Assembly (NCBI GenBank): GCA_903881665.1
Contig: CAIRUC010000055.1
Location: forward strand, 1-34,348
DNA: 34,348 bases
DNA from: an uncultured Bacteroidota bacterium
GTDB taxonomy: Bacteria; Bacteroidota; Bacteroidia; AKYH767-A; OLB10
Direction of reading: 5' to 3'
The notes beneath the pieces are model-generated. The model searched no databases. It was not told the DNA's origin and saw only the letters and a program-made list of their open reading frames with translations. Made by a program: the position numbers and the translations under genes. This document shows positions 25,568-33,326 of the stretch, in pieces. Each line of letters starts with the position of its first letter. The first letter of the stretch is position 1.

Positions 25568-26575
25568 ATGAACAAAGAACTACACAGGTGCAATATTTTT
25601 TTGTTGCTTTTTATAGTATTCGAATTTTCATCTGTTCATTTTTGCTTTTCGCAAAGTGTTAGTGAAGAAACAGGTTCGGTGAAATTTATTTCTGTTTGGC
25701 CTTCAAATAATCATCAAAAATCAAATGTAAGTATTTCTAAAAAGGTTAAAGATGTAGTGCTGGGTAAAAATAGTTTTAAGCTGATAAAGCCTGTTTCACT
25801 TTTGCATGAAAATAATAGTTATTGGGTATTAGATCAAGAAAGTAAAAAAATAGTTGAATCAAATGACGATGATTATAAAACTCCAAAGTTTATAGAAAAA
25901 GAGAAATTGGATTTAGCTTCATTAGTTTCTATCACTAATTTTAAGTCAAAAAAAATGTTGGTTGTTGATTCATATTTAAATGAAATATTTGTAATTGATC
26001 GAGCTAACAAAAAGTTTTCTAAACTAAATGATTCTTTAGCATTAGATAGACCTACAGGTATTGCATACTCGACAATTACAAATAAAATTTGGGTGGTTGA
26101 AACAGGTAAACATAGATTGCTAATGTTAAATCAATTTGGTAAAGTTGAAAAAGTGGTCGGAGGCAGAGGTAAAGGAAATGGCCAATTTAATTTCCCCACT
26201 TCAATTGCAGCAGATCTGTTAGGAAATATTTATGTTGTAGATGCGATGAACTTTAGAGTTCAGGTGTTTTCTAAGGAAGGAGATTGGAAAAACTCTTTTG
26301 GTTCTAATGGAGATGTTACTGGTTCGTTCGCTTCACCGAAGGGAATTGCTTTAGATTCTTACGGTCATATTTTTATTGTAGATGCATTATTTAATGCTGT
26401 TCAGGTTTTCGATAAGCAGGGAAATTTTCTTTATACGTTTGGACAACAAGGCCGAGATAACGGACAATTTTGGATGCCTTCAGGTATATTTATCGATAAT
26501 GAAAACCGTATTTATGTGGCAGATAGTTATAATTCAAGGATTCAAGAATTTCAATTAATGATGGGAGAAAAATAA
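25568..26575 (+). CDS. Exported NHL-repeat beta-propeller protein
   Basis: A 335-residue protein with a signal peptide ending near FSQ (residue 29). The C-terminal half carries four clear NHL blades at about 161-190, 208-237, 255-285 and 302-330. Each has the PxGIAxD..G.IYVxDxxNxRVQVF pattern; between blades is the G-x-G-NGQF-x-x-P linker. Weaker blades fill residues 70-150, so a six-bladed propeller is likely. NHL propellers bind proteins or ligands and are often found beside secreted multiheme cytochromes. The stop codon overlaps the next start (TAATG, 26573-26577), so it is translationally coupled to the cytochrome; a physical partnership is a fair inference. It is the first gene of the operon, with the promoter at 25446-25476. 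Confidence 0.88.
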   Translation: MNKELHRCNIFLLLFIVFEFSSVHFCFSQSVSEETGSVKFISVWPSNNHQKSNVSISKKVKDVVLGKNSFKLIKPVSLLHENNSYWVLDQESKKIVESNDDDYKTPKFIEKEKLDLASLVSITNFKSKKMLVVDSYLNEIFVIDRANKKFSKLNDSLALDRPTGIAYSTITNKIWVVETGKHRLLMLNQFGKVEKVVGGRGKGNGQFNFPTSIAADLLGNIYVVDAMNFRVQVFSKEGDWKNSFGSNGDVTGSFASPKGIALDSYGHIFIVDALFNAVQVFDKQGNFLYTFGQQGRDNGQFWMPSGIFIDNENRIYVADSYNSRIQEFQLMMGEK

Positions 26576-28239
26576 TGAAAAAGGGAACATATATTTTTAT
26601 TCTGCTTATCCTTCCTACAATAATAATAGCGCAGTCTATTATTAATACGAAGCATAATTTATCGGTAAATGGGCCAGGAACAGTAAAGGCGACTTCTGAA
26701 TCAGAAGTTTGTTTGTTTTGTCATACTGCTCATAGCAGCCGACCCTCTTCACCTCTTTGGAATAGAAATGATCCGGGTTCAAGTTATATGTTATATGCAA
26801 GCTCTACGTTAAAAGCATTGCCCGGTCAGCCTTCTGGCTCTAGCGTGCTATGTTTGTCCTGTCATGATGGCACTATTGCATTGGGAAGTGTTTTGAGTCG
26901 TGGTTCTGTAATTAGTTTTGCTAATACGGTGAATATGCCGGCCGGTCTTTCTAACTTAACTACTGATTTAAAAAATGATCATCCGATTTCATTTACGTAC
27001 GATGCAAATTTGGCTACTCAAAATACGCAGATAAAAAATCCATCTACGCTCATTCCTCAAATTAAACTTGATAATGATCAATTACAATGTACTTCATGCC
27101 ACGATCCTCATAAGAATTTGTATACTGATTTCTTGGTAGCAACAACGCAGTATTCTAATTTATGTAATGCTTGTCACCAAGCAACAGGGTGGGCGAGTAG
27201 CACGCATAGTACTAGTTCAAAAACATGGAATAATGTTAGCCCAAATCCTTGGCCTAATTCTCAATGGACTACCGTAAGTGAAAATGCTTGCGCTAGTTGC
27301 CATAGTTCGCATAGTGCTGGAAGCACTACTCGTTTACTTAGCTCTCAGCTAGAAGAAAATGTTTGCTTGAGTTGTCATAATGGTAATGTTGCAAGTTCTA
27401 ATATTGAAACAGAATTAGCAAAAACATATCGTCATGATGTATATAATTATACTGGTATTCATGATCCAGTTGAAGATGCGGTTGTAAATACTAAACATGT
27501 TGAATGTATCGATTGTCATAATTCACATATGTCAAATGCTCAAACTGCAATTGCTCCAAATGTTAAAGGTGCAAATATTGGAGTGAAAGGAGTAAGTCAA
27601 TCAGGATTGAATGTGAATCACATCAGCTACGAATATGAATTATGTTATCGCTGCCATTCCTCAAATCCAGCTACAGGTGTTGCATCATCACGAAAAATAG
27701 TGCAGAGTAATATGCGACTACAATTTGATCCAACGAATCCTTCTTATCATCCTGTTGCAGCTGTTGGTGTTAATTCAACAATTTCTGGATTAATTGCACC
27801 TCTTACTGCCTCAAGTCAAATTTATTGCTCAAGTTGCCATTCGAGTGATGGTTCAAATGCTCCGGCAGGCCCTCATGGTTCAATATATCCACAAATCTTG
27901 AAGTATAATTATGATAGGTCTTCTGCATATGTTAATTCGTATGCTGCTTATGAATTGTGTTATCAATGCCATGACCAGTCATCTACAATTACAAATCATA
28001 ATGTACTAAGTAATACAGGTACACACGGCACTCTTACTTCTTGCAATAATTGTCACGATCCTCATGGAATTAGTAGCACACAAGGTAATTCAACTAACAA
28101 TCGTTATTTGATTAATTTCAATCTAGGAACAGTTTCAAATAATAGTAATAATTTGCTCAATTGGAATTTCTCCTCGCAAGGACATGGAAGTTGTAATTTA
28201 TCTTGTCATGGGCATGATCACGTTAATTCAACTTATTAA
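26575..28239 (+). CDS. Exported multiheme c-type cytochrome, 11 CxxCH plus one CxxxCH
   Basis: A 554-residue protein with a signal peptide ending at IIAQ (residue 20). CxxCH heme-attachment motifs begin at residues 46, 93, 172, 197, 239, 264, 311, 357, 418, 462 and 490. A twelfth, CNLSCH at 540-545, has three spacer residues. Many are followed by SSH or DPH, as in doubled-CxxCH/cytochrome c3-like proteins, and extra His residues give candidate distal ligands. Linkers are rich in Ser, Thr and Asn. There is no membrane anchor and no recognised T9SS sorting domain, so it is periplasmic or extracellular. The likely role is electron transfer over distance. A catalytic role is not excluded, but I see no nitrite- or tetrathionate-reductase signature. 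It overlaps the NHL gene by one base; a Crp/Fnr gene follows after 23 bases. Confidence 0.93.
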   Translation: MKKGTYIFILLILPTIIIAQSIINTKHNLSVNGPGTVKATSESEVCLFCHTAHSSRPSSPLWNRNDPGSSYMLYASSTLKALPGQPSGSSVLCLSCHDGTIALGSVLSRGSVISFANTVNMPAGLSNLTTDLKNDHPISFTYDANLATQNTQIKNPSTLIPQIKLDNDQLQCTSCHDPHKNLYTDFLVATTQYSNLCNACHQATGWASSTHSTSSKTWNNVSPNPWPNSQWTTVSENACASCHSSHSAGSTTRLLSSQLEENVCLSCHNGNVASSNIETELAKTYRHDVYNYTGIHDPVEDAVVNTKHVECIDCHNSHMSNAQTAIAPNVKGANIGVKGVSQSGLNVNHISYEYELCYRCHSSNPATGVASSRKIVQSNMRLQFDPTNPSYHPVAAVGVNSTISGLIAPLTASSQIYCSSCHSSDGSNAPAGPHGSIYPQILKYNYDRSSAYVNSYAAYELCYQCHDQSSTITNHNVLSNTGTHGTLTSCNNCHDPHGISSTQGNSTNNRYLINFNLGTVSNNSNNLLNWNFSSQGHGSCNLSCHGHDHVNSTY

Positions 28240-28262
28240 ACCTTATACTATAATTTTCTTTT

Positions 28263-28967
28263 ATGAGATCTCGTATAGAATGTAAGGATTGCGCAAGCAA
28301 TAAGTGTTTTGTTAAACAAAATTGTTTCGGTGAAAGTTTAGCGAATATTTCATCGAAGAAAAATGATAATTTCAATAAAAAGGGAGACGTAATATTTCGT
28401 GAAGGGAATACTATGCGCGGTATTTATTTTATTATGCATGGAGCGGTTAAAGTGGCTACGTCTTCACCTATAGGACGCGAACAAGTTGTGCGGCTTGCTT
28501 CTGATGGGGATATTCTAGGTCATCGAGTGTTAGGGAATGATAAATACTATTTCAATGCGATTGCCTTAAGCGATACGCATGTTTGTTTTGTTGAAACTTC
28601 TGTATTCAAAGAGACTTGCCTCTCTAGTCCTGAATTTGCTTATCGTCTGCTTTTATTTTACGCGTTAGAGTTAAGACGAACAGAATTGAGAGTGAAATAT
28701 CATTCTCAAATGAATATTCGCGAAAAAGTTGCAGAAGCGTTTGTTTATTTAAACGAAATATTTGGTATAGATCCTGATAAAAAAACGTTGAATGTAGAAT
28801 TAAGTAGAAAGGAAATTGCGGATATTGCAGGCACAACACCTGAGCAGGTAACACGTCAATTAAATGATTTTGAAGAGGAGAAATTAATATTAAGGACAAA
28901 AAGAGATATTCAAATATTAAATGCAGAAGGATTGGAAAATATTGTACGTAATTACAAAATTAACTAA
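28263..28967 (+). CDS. Crp/Fnr-family transcription regulator with N-terminal cysteine cluster
   Basis: A 234-residue regulator. The N-terminus has C7, C10, C15 and C21 (C-x2-C-x4-C-x5-C), like the iron-sulfur ligands of FNR proteins, which sense oxygen; C108 and C119 lie later. A cyclic-nucleotide-binding-like beta-roll (about 35-115) with REGNTMRGIYFIMHGAVKV is followed by the long dimer helix (about 125-160). The winged HTH at about 180-205 reads LSRKEIADIAGTTPEQVTRQL. The cAMP-contacting residues of CRP are not obvious. Its position inside the cytochrome operon suggests that it tunes the locus to oxygen or redox state. It starts 23 bases after the cytochrome stop. The metal ligation is inferred, not shown. 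Confidence 0.88.
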   Translation: MRSRIECKDCASNKCFVKQNCFGESLANISSKKNDNFNKKGDVIFREGNTMRGIYFIMHGAVKVATSSPIGREQVVRLASDGDILGHRVLGNDKYYFNAIALSDTHVCFVETSVFKETCLSSPEFAYRLLLFYALELRRTELRVKYHSQMNIREKVAEAFVYLNEIFGIDPDKKTLNVELSRKEIADIAGTTPEQVTRQLNDFEEEKLILRTKRDIQILNAEGLENIVRNYKIN

Positions 28968-28981
28968 TACTTTTTTATTAG

Positions 28982-30694
28982 ATGGCAAGTAATATAAAAT
29001 TCATACATGCAGTGTCTTTCCTTAAAGATAGGTTAATATTGAATTATCAACTTGTGGCATTGATTGTTTTAGCTTTTTTAATTAATATTAATACATTGTC
29101 GAATGACTATGCCTTAGATGATGCTGTAGTGTTAACGCAAAATTCAATAGTTAAGAAAGGTGTTTCAGGTATTCCAGAGATGCTTACTTCAAATTACTTG
29201 AAGGGTTATACAACTGATGTTAATCTGCTTTCAGGGAGTAGGTATCGCCCTTTAACATTAGTTGCTTTTGCTTTGGAATATCAATTTTTTGGCGAGCAAC
29301 CTTTTGTAAGCCATTTAATTAATCTATTGCTTTATTTGATGCTAATAGTATTGCTTTTTAAATTTTTACGAATGGCAATGCCGATCTCTCAACAATATCT
29401 TATTTTTATTACTGTTTTAATATTTTCAATTCATCCCGTACATACTGAGGTAATTGCTAATGTGAAAGGTAGAGACGAGCTATTGGCTTTTATATTATTA
29501 CTATCTGCTCTTATTTTCGAATTTAAGTTTCTGAATTCCACAAATAGGTGGAATTTATTTATTTCTACTACTTTTTTTTTCTTGTCGTTGCTAACTAAGG
29601 AAACTTCAATAACATTTTTGGCCGTTATTCCAATGTTGTTTTATTTCTTTTTAGGACTTTCAATAAGAAAATCATTAATAAAAACTTTTCCGTATTTGGT
29701 TCCACTATTTTTGTATTTAGCTTTGAGATATTGGGTAGTTGGTTTTAGTCATTTCGTTGTTGCTGATGTTTCTAATTCGCCATATATAATGGCAACAGCA
29801 GCTCAAGCATTTGCTACTAAAATATTTATCATTGTGAAGTATATAGGACTTTTGATATTCCCTTTTACGCTTACTTCTGAATATGGATTTAATCAGATAC
29901 CTTATGTGGAGTTGTCTTCATTTAAGTTTATCTTTTCTTCTTTTTTATTAGTGGGTTTAATTGTTGTAGCTATTTTGAATTTTAATTCACGTTCAATATT
30001 GGGGTTTAGTATTTTTTATTTTTTTATTACCATATCAGTTGCGACTAATTTGTTTTTCGATTTTGGAGCTCCTTTAGCGGAACGAATGTTGTTTATTCCG
30101 TCGCTTTCTTTTTGCTTGTTACTGGCTTTTTTTGCAAATAAGTGTAAAAAGTATAATCGAACTATATTTTCTATTTTTATTATTACATTGTTTTCTTTCT
30201 TTTCATTTAAAACTGTAGCACGTAATGCGGAATGGAAAAACAATGAAACATTATTTATTACAGATGTAAAAAAGTCTCCTGAAAGCAGCAGATTGAATTT
30301 ATTTGTATGCCAACAGTATATATTAAAAGCCTCCTTAGATTCTATTGTTATTGAGCGGAATTCCTTTTTGGATTCAGCATTACTGTATGGAGCAAAATCT
30401 TTAAAAATACAACCCGACTATTCGTATTCTTATCTAAGAATGGGTCTTGCGTGGTATTACAAAGGTAATTATTATAAAGCAGCCGATTATTGGATAAAAG
30501 CGATGGAGCTTGACAAACAAAATGCTGATGGTGAAAAATGGACGAAGGATTTAAGCAATTGGTTTAATGAGGAAGGATTAGTTTACTTGAAAAATAATAT
30601 GAGAAAAGAGGCATTAGCGTGTTTTAACTACGCTTTGCAGTTAAATCATTCAAATGATAATGCTAAATTTAATAGAAACGCTTTGTTAAAGTAA
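28982..30694 (+). CDS. TMTC/PMT-like membrane glycosyltransferase with C-terminal TPRs (paralogue 1)
   Basis: A 570-residue protein: about ten or more hydrophobic spans in residues 22-410, then a soluble C-terminal part (about 440-570) with TPR-like helices (SYLRMGLAWYYKGNYYKAADYWIKAMEL). The first extracytoplasmic loop has ALDD (D46, D47), the acidic pair used by GT-C enzymes, then RYRPLT at 87-92. A later loop has HPVHTEVIANVKGRDE at 151-166. These are the hallmarks of TMTC-type O-mannosyltransferases, which use a polyprenyl-phosphate sugar. The gene follows the Crp/Fnr gene by 14 bases and precedes a close paralogue. Substrates could be exported proteins such as the cytochrome; this is inference. 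The exact sugar is unknown. Confidence 0.82.
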   Translation: MASNIKFIHAVSFLKDRLILNYQLVALIVLAFLININTLSNDYALDDAVVLTQNSIVKKGVSGIPEMLTSNYLKGYTTDVNLLSGSRYRPLTLVAFALEYQFFGEQPFVSHLINLLLYLMLIVLLFKFLRMAMPISQQYLIFITVLIFSIHPVHTEVIANVKGRDELLAFILLLSALIFEFKFLNSTNRWNLFISTTFFFLSLLTKETSITFLAVIPMLFYFFLGLSIRKSLIKTFPYLVPLFLYLALRYWVVGFSHFVVADVSNSPYIMATAAQAFATKIFIIVKYIGLLIFPFTLTSEYGFNQIPYVELSSFKFIFSSFLLVGLIVVAILNFNSRSILGFSIFYFFITISVATNLFFDFGAPLAERMLFIPSLSFCLLLAFFANKCKKYNRTIFSIFIITLFSFFSFKTVARNAEWKNNETLFITDVKKSPESSRLNLFVCQQYILKASLDSIVIERNSFLDSALLYGAKSLKIQPDYSYSYLRMGLAWYYKGNYYKAADYWIKAMELDKQNADGEKWTKDLSNWFNEEGLVYLKNNMRKEALACFNYALQLNHSNDNAKFNRNALLK

Positions 30695-30761
30695 ATAACG
30701 CATTCTTGTGTTTCAATAATAAACTTATAATTTAAAAAAAGAAAGGGTTAAATTTATTGTT

Positions 30762-32558
30762 ATGGGATTTTTCGAAAAAATTGATAAATTAATTACTGTA
30801 AGAAAAAAACAAATTTATTTTCTTCTAGGTTTGGTTTTTATATTAAATATAAATACACTTAAAAATGGATATGTTTTAGATGATGTGGTTGTAATGTCGG
30901 AGAACTCTATTGTTCAAAAGGGTATAGAAGGCATTCCTGATTTACTTTCAAAGGAATATTTTTACGGAATTGCTAAGCGTGAAAGTGATTTGTCAGGAGG
31001 GCGTTATAGACCAGTTGCATTAGTCATCTTTGCGCTTGAATTTGAATTCTTCGGATTAAATCCATTTGTTGGTCACTTAATAAATGTTTTGTTGTTTGCT
31101 TTGCTCGTTGCATTGCTTTTTAAATTATTGAATGATCATTTGTTTAGAAAATATCCGATGAATTTAGCATTTTGGACATGCTTACTTTTTGTAGTTCATC
31201 CAATTCATACGGAGGTTATTGCTAATATTAAAAGTCGTGATGAATTATTGGTAATGATTTTGCTAATGGCTTCATCTTTTGCGCTGATTAATTATAGTTA
31301 TACGCATAAAAAAACCAGTTTAGTATTTGGATTGATTTATTTTTTTATAGCATTAATGACACGTGAAAGTGCAATTCCTTTTATTTTAATCGTTCCAATG
31401 GTTAGCTATTATTTTTATGATAGAAAAATTTTAACTTCATTGAGTTATATGATTCCTCTTGCTATTGTATTTGCTTTGTATATGGTAATTCGTTTGTCTA
31501 TAGTTGGAATATCGCATGGTGTAGATAAAAGCATTCTTAATTTTCCTTTTGCATACGCTACTCCAATGCAGGCTTTTGCTACAAAAATATTTTTATTGTT
31601 TAAGTATGTGTCATTGCTTTTTTTTCCCTTTCCCTTATCATTTGATTATGGGTATAATGAAATACCATATCTAGATATAAATTCATTTAAGTTTATGGGT
31701 TCTTTGATTGTATTAATGGTATTGTTAATTATTGGTATACGCGGAATTAAAAGTCGATCGGTACTTTCGTTTTCAATTTTGTTCTTTTTTGTTACAATGT
31801 TTCTTTTTTCAAATTTCATTATAGACATTGGAGCTCCATTGGCAGAGCGTTTGTTGTTTCAAGCTAGTATTGGGTTTTCGTTTATGGTTAGTTATTATAT
31901 GTTAAAGTTGCCTATAAAAAATGCTAATGGTTTCATTTGGTTATTTTTTTTAATTGTAATTGTTTTTGGAACTAAAACTGTTGCAAGAAATAGCGAATGG
32001 GAATCAAATTATACTTTGTTTACTACAGATGTAGAGGCTTGCCCAAATAGCGTTAGAACAAATTTATTCGCAGGTCAACAATGCCTTACTTTAGCAAATA
32101 CTGAAAAAAATAGTGCGGTTAGAATTTATTATTACAATAAGGCTATATTTTATGATGAACGAATTCTTCATATTCATTCACATTATAGATTTATTTATGA
32201 AGATTTAGGGTATGCTTATTTTGGATTGGGTAATTATTTCAAGGCAGCTGAATGCTGGACACAGGCTTTTAAATTAGATGAGTCGAATTTAAAATTAAAA
32301 GATAAAATGTGTATGCTTAGCGATGTTTTGTATAATATGGGGAATAATAAATTTAGACGAATAGAAATAGACTCTGCTATTGTTTATTTTGAAACTGCTG
32401 TTGATTTAAACCCTCAAAATGGAGACGCATGGTATAATTTGGGAGGTAGCTATTTTAGCATTAATAATGTAAAAAATGGAATAGAAGCATGGCAGGTTGC
32501 ATATGCTTTATCTCCTAATCATAGTTTCAAAAGGGATCAATTCCATTCACAAAAATAG
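30762..32558 (+). CDS. TMTC/PMT-like membrane glycosyltransferase with C-terminal TPRs (paralogue 2)
   Basis: A 598-residue protein, clearly homologous end to end to the preceding gene: the VLDD acidic pair at 40-41, GGRYRPVAL, HPIHTEVIANIKSRDELL, FATKIFLLFKYVSLLFFPFPLSFDYGYNEIPY, GAPLAERLLF and TVARNSEWESN all have counterparts in the same order. About ten spans are followed by a longer TPR region (about 440-598; YEDLGYAYFGLGNYFKAAECWTQAFKL and AWYNLGGSYFSINN). Divergence from paralogue 1 is substantial, so both copies have been kept for some time and may differ in acceptor or sugar. It lies 67 bases after paralogue 1. Its stop is 3 bases from that of the convergent GT2 gene. Confidence 0.82.
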   Translation: MGFFEKIDKLITVRKKQIYFLLGLVFILNINTLKNGYVLDDVVVMSENSIVQKGIEGIPDLLSKEYFYGIAKRESDLSGGRYRPVALVIFALEFEFFGLNPFVGHLINVLLFALLVALLFKLLNDHLFRKYPMNLAFWTCLLFVVHPIHTEVIANIKSRDELLVMILLMASSFALINYSYTHKKTSLVFGLIYFFIALMTRESAIPFILIVPMVSYYFYDRKILTSLSYMIPLAIVFALYMVIRLSIVGISHGVDKSILNFPFAYATPMQAFATKIFLLFKYVSLLFFPFPLSFDYGYNEIPYLDINSFKFMGSLIVLMVLLIIGIRGIKSRSVLSFSILFFFVTMFLFSNFIIDIGAPLAERLLFQASIGFSFMVSYYMLKLPIKNANGFIWLFFLIVIVFGTKTVARNSEWESNYTLFTTDVEACPNSVRTNLFAGQQCLTLANTEKNSAVRIYYYNKAIFYDERILHIHSHYRFIYEDLGYAYFGLGNYFKAAECWTQAFKLDESNLKLKDKMCMLSDVLYNMGNNKFRRIEIDSAIVYFETAVDLNPQNGDAWYNLGGSYFSINNVKNGIEAWQVAYALSPNHSFKRDQFHSQK

Positions 32559-32561
32559 TGA

Positions 32562-33302
32562 CTATTTATACATTGTGGCTTTGTAAATTCCAGATCTGTT
32601 TAAAAAATGTAAAAAAGATACTTTAAGTACCCCTAATCCGTATATTGAGCTTCTCTTCAGATTTATTGACGAAGCTTCTGGAAAATATTTTGTCGGGCAT
32701 GTAATTTCTGCTATTTCAAATCCAGCAGTAAAAATTTGCGAAATCGTTTGGTTGTCAAAAATAAAATCGTCAGAATTTTTATGGTAGTTTATTGATTCTA
32801 GTACTTTCCTAGAATAGGCCCTATATCCAGTGTGATACTCTGATAGTTTTTGCCCAGCTAATATGTTTTGTGTTAATGTTAATATTCGGTTTGCTATGTA
32901 TTTATAAATAGGCATTCCGCCTTTTAATGCTCCATTTCCTAATATTCTACTGCCGAATACTACTTGGTATACATCATTAGCAATTAGGTAGGCCATTGAT
33001 GGAATTAGTAACGGCGTATATTGATAATCTGGGTGAACCATAATTATTATATCTGCCCCTGTTTTTAATGCTTCATCATAACAGGTTTTCTGATTTCCAC
33101 CGTATCCTCTATTTACTCCATGAATTATGGTATGCTTTATTCCTAGTCGTTCTGCAATTATTGCTGTTTCATCAGTACTATGGTCGTCAACTAATATGAT
33201 ATCATCAACGATGTCTAATGGAATTTCACGATATGTTTTTTCTAAAGTCTGCGCTGCATTGTAAGCAGGCAATACAACAGTTACTCTTTTGTTGGAAAGC
33301 AT
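32562..33302 (-). CDS. GT2 family glycosyltransferase, polyprenyl-phosphate-sugar synthase type
   Basis: A 246-residue soluble GT-A protein. The nucleotide-binding start is VTVVLPAYNAAQTLEKTYREI; acidic residues LVDD are at 37-40; a HGVNRGYGGNQKTCYDEAL stretch (61-79) is followed by HPDYQY at 90-95 in the place of the usual DxD/DADxQ; EYHTGYRAYSR lies near 155-165. It has no membrane helix, unlike GtrA-fused enzymes. The layout resembles dolichyl/polyprenyl-phosphate mannose or glucose synthases, which charge the lipid carrier used by PMT/TMTC enzymes. It is downstream of the OB-fold gene (24 bases) in a minus-strand pair and faces the two TMTC-like genes. The donor sugar cannot be told from sequence. 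Confidence 0.82.
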   Translation of the reverse strand: MLSNKRVTVVLPAYNAAQTLEKTYREIPLDIVDDIILVDDHSTDETAIIAERLGIKHTIIHGVNRGYGGNQKTCYDEALKTGADIIIMVHPDYQYTPLLIPSMAYLIANDVYQVVFGSRILGNGALKGGMPIYKYIANRILTLTQNILAGQKLSEYHTGYRAYSRKVLESINYHKNSDDFIFDNQTISQIFTAGFEIAEITCPTKYFPEASSINLKRSSIYGLGVLKVSFLHFLNRSGIYKATMYK

Positions 33303-33326
33303 AATAAATAAAAAATTAAAATATAT

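Noticed and set aside
25465..25662. Short frame overlapping the NHL gene start (65 codons)
   Set aside because: It overlaps the NHL signal peptide in another frame and starts in the -7 box; no sign of a real leader peptide beyond hydrophobic residues.
26575..28239. T9SS sorting domain on the cytochrome
   Set aside because: The C-terminus is a heme-binding His-rich tail with no type A or B sorting pattern.
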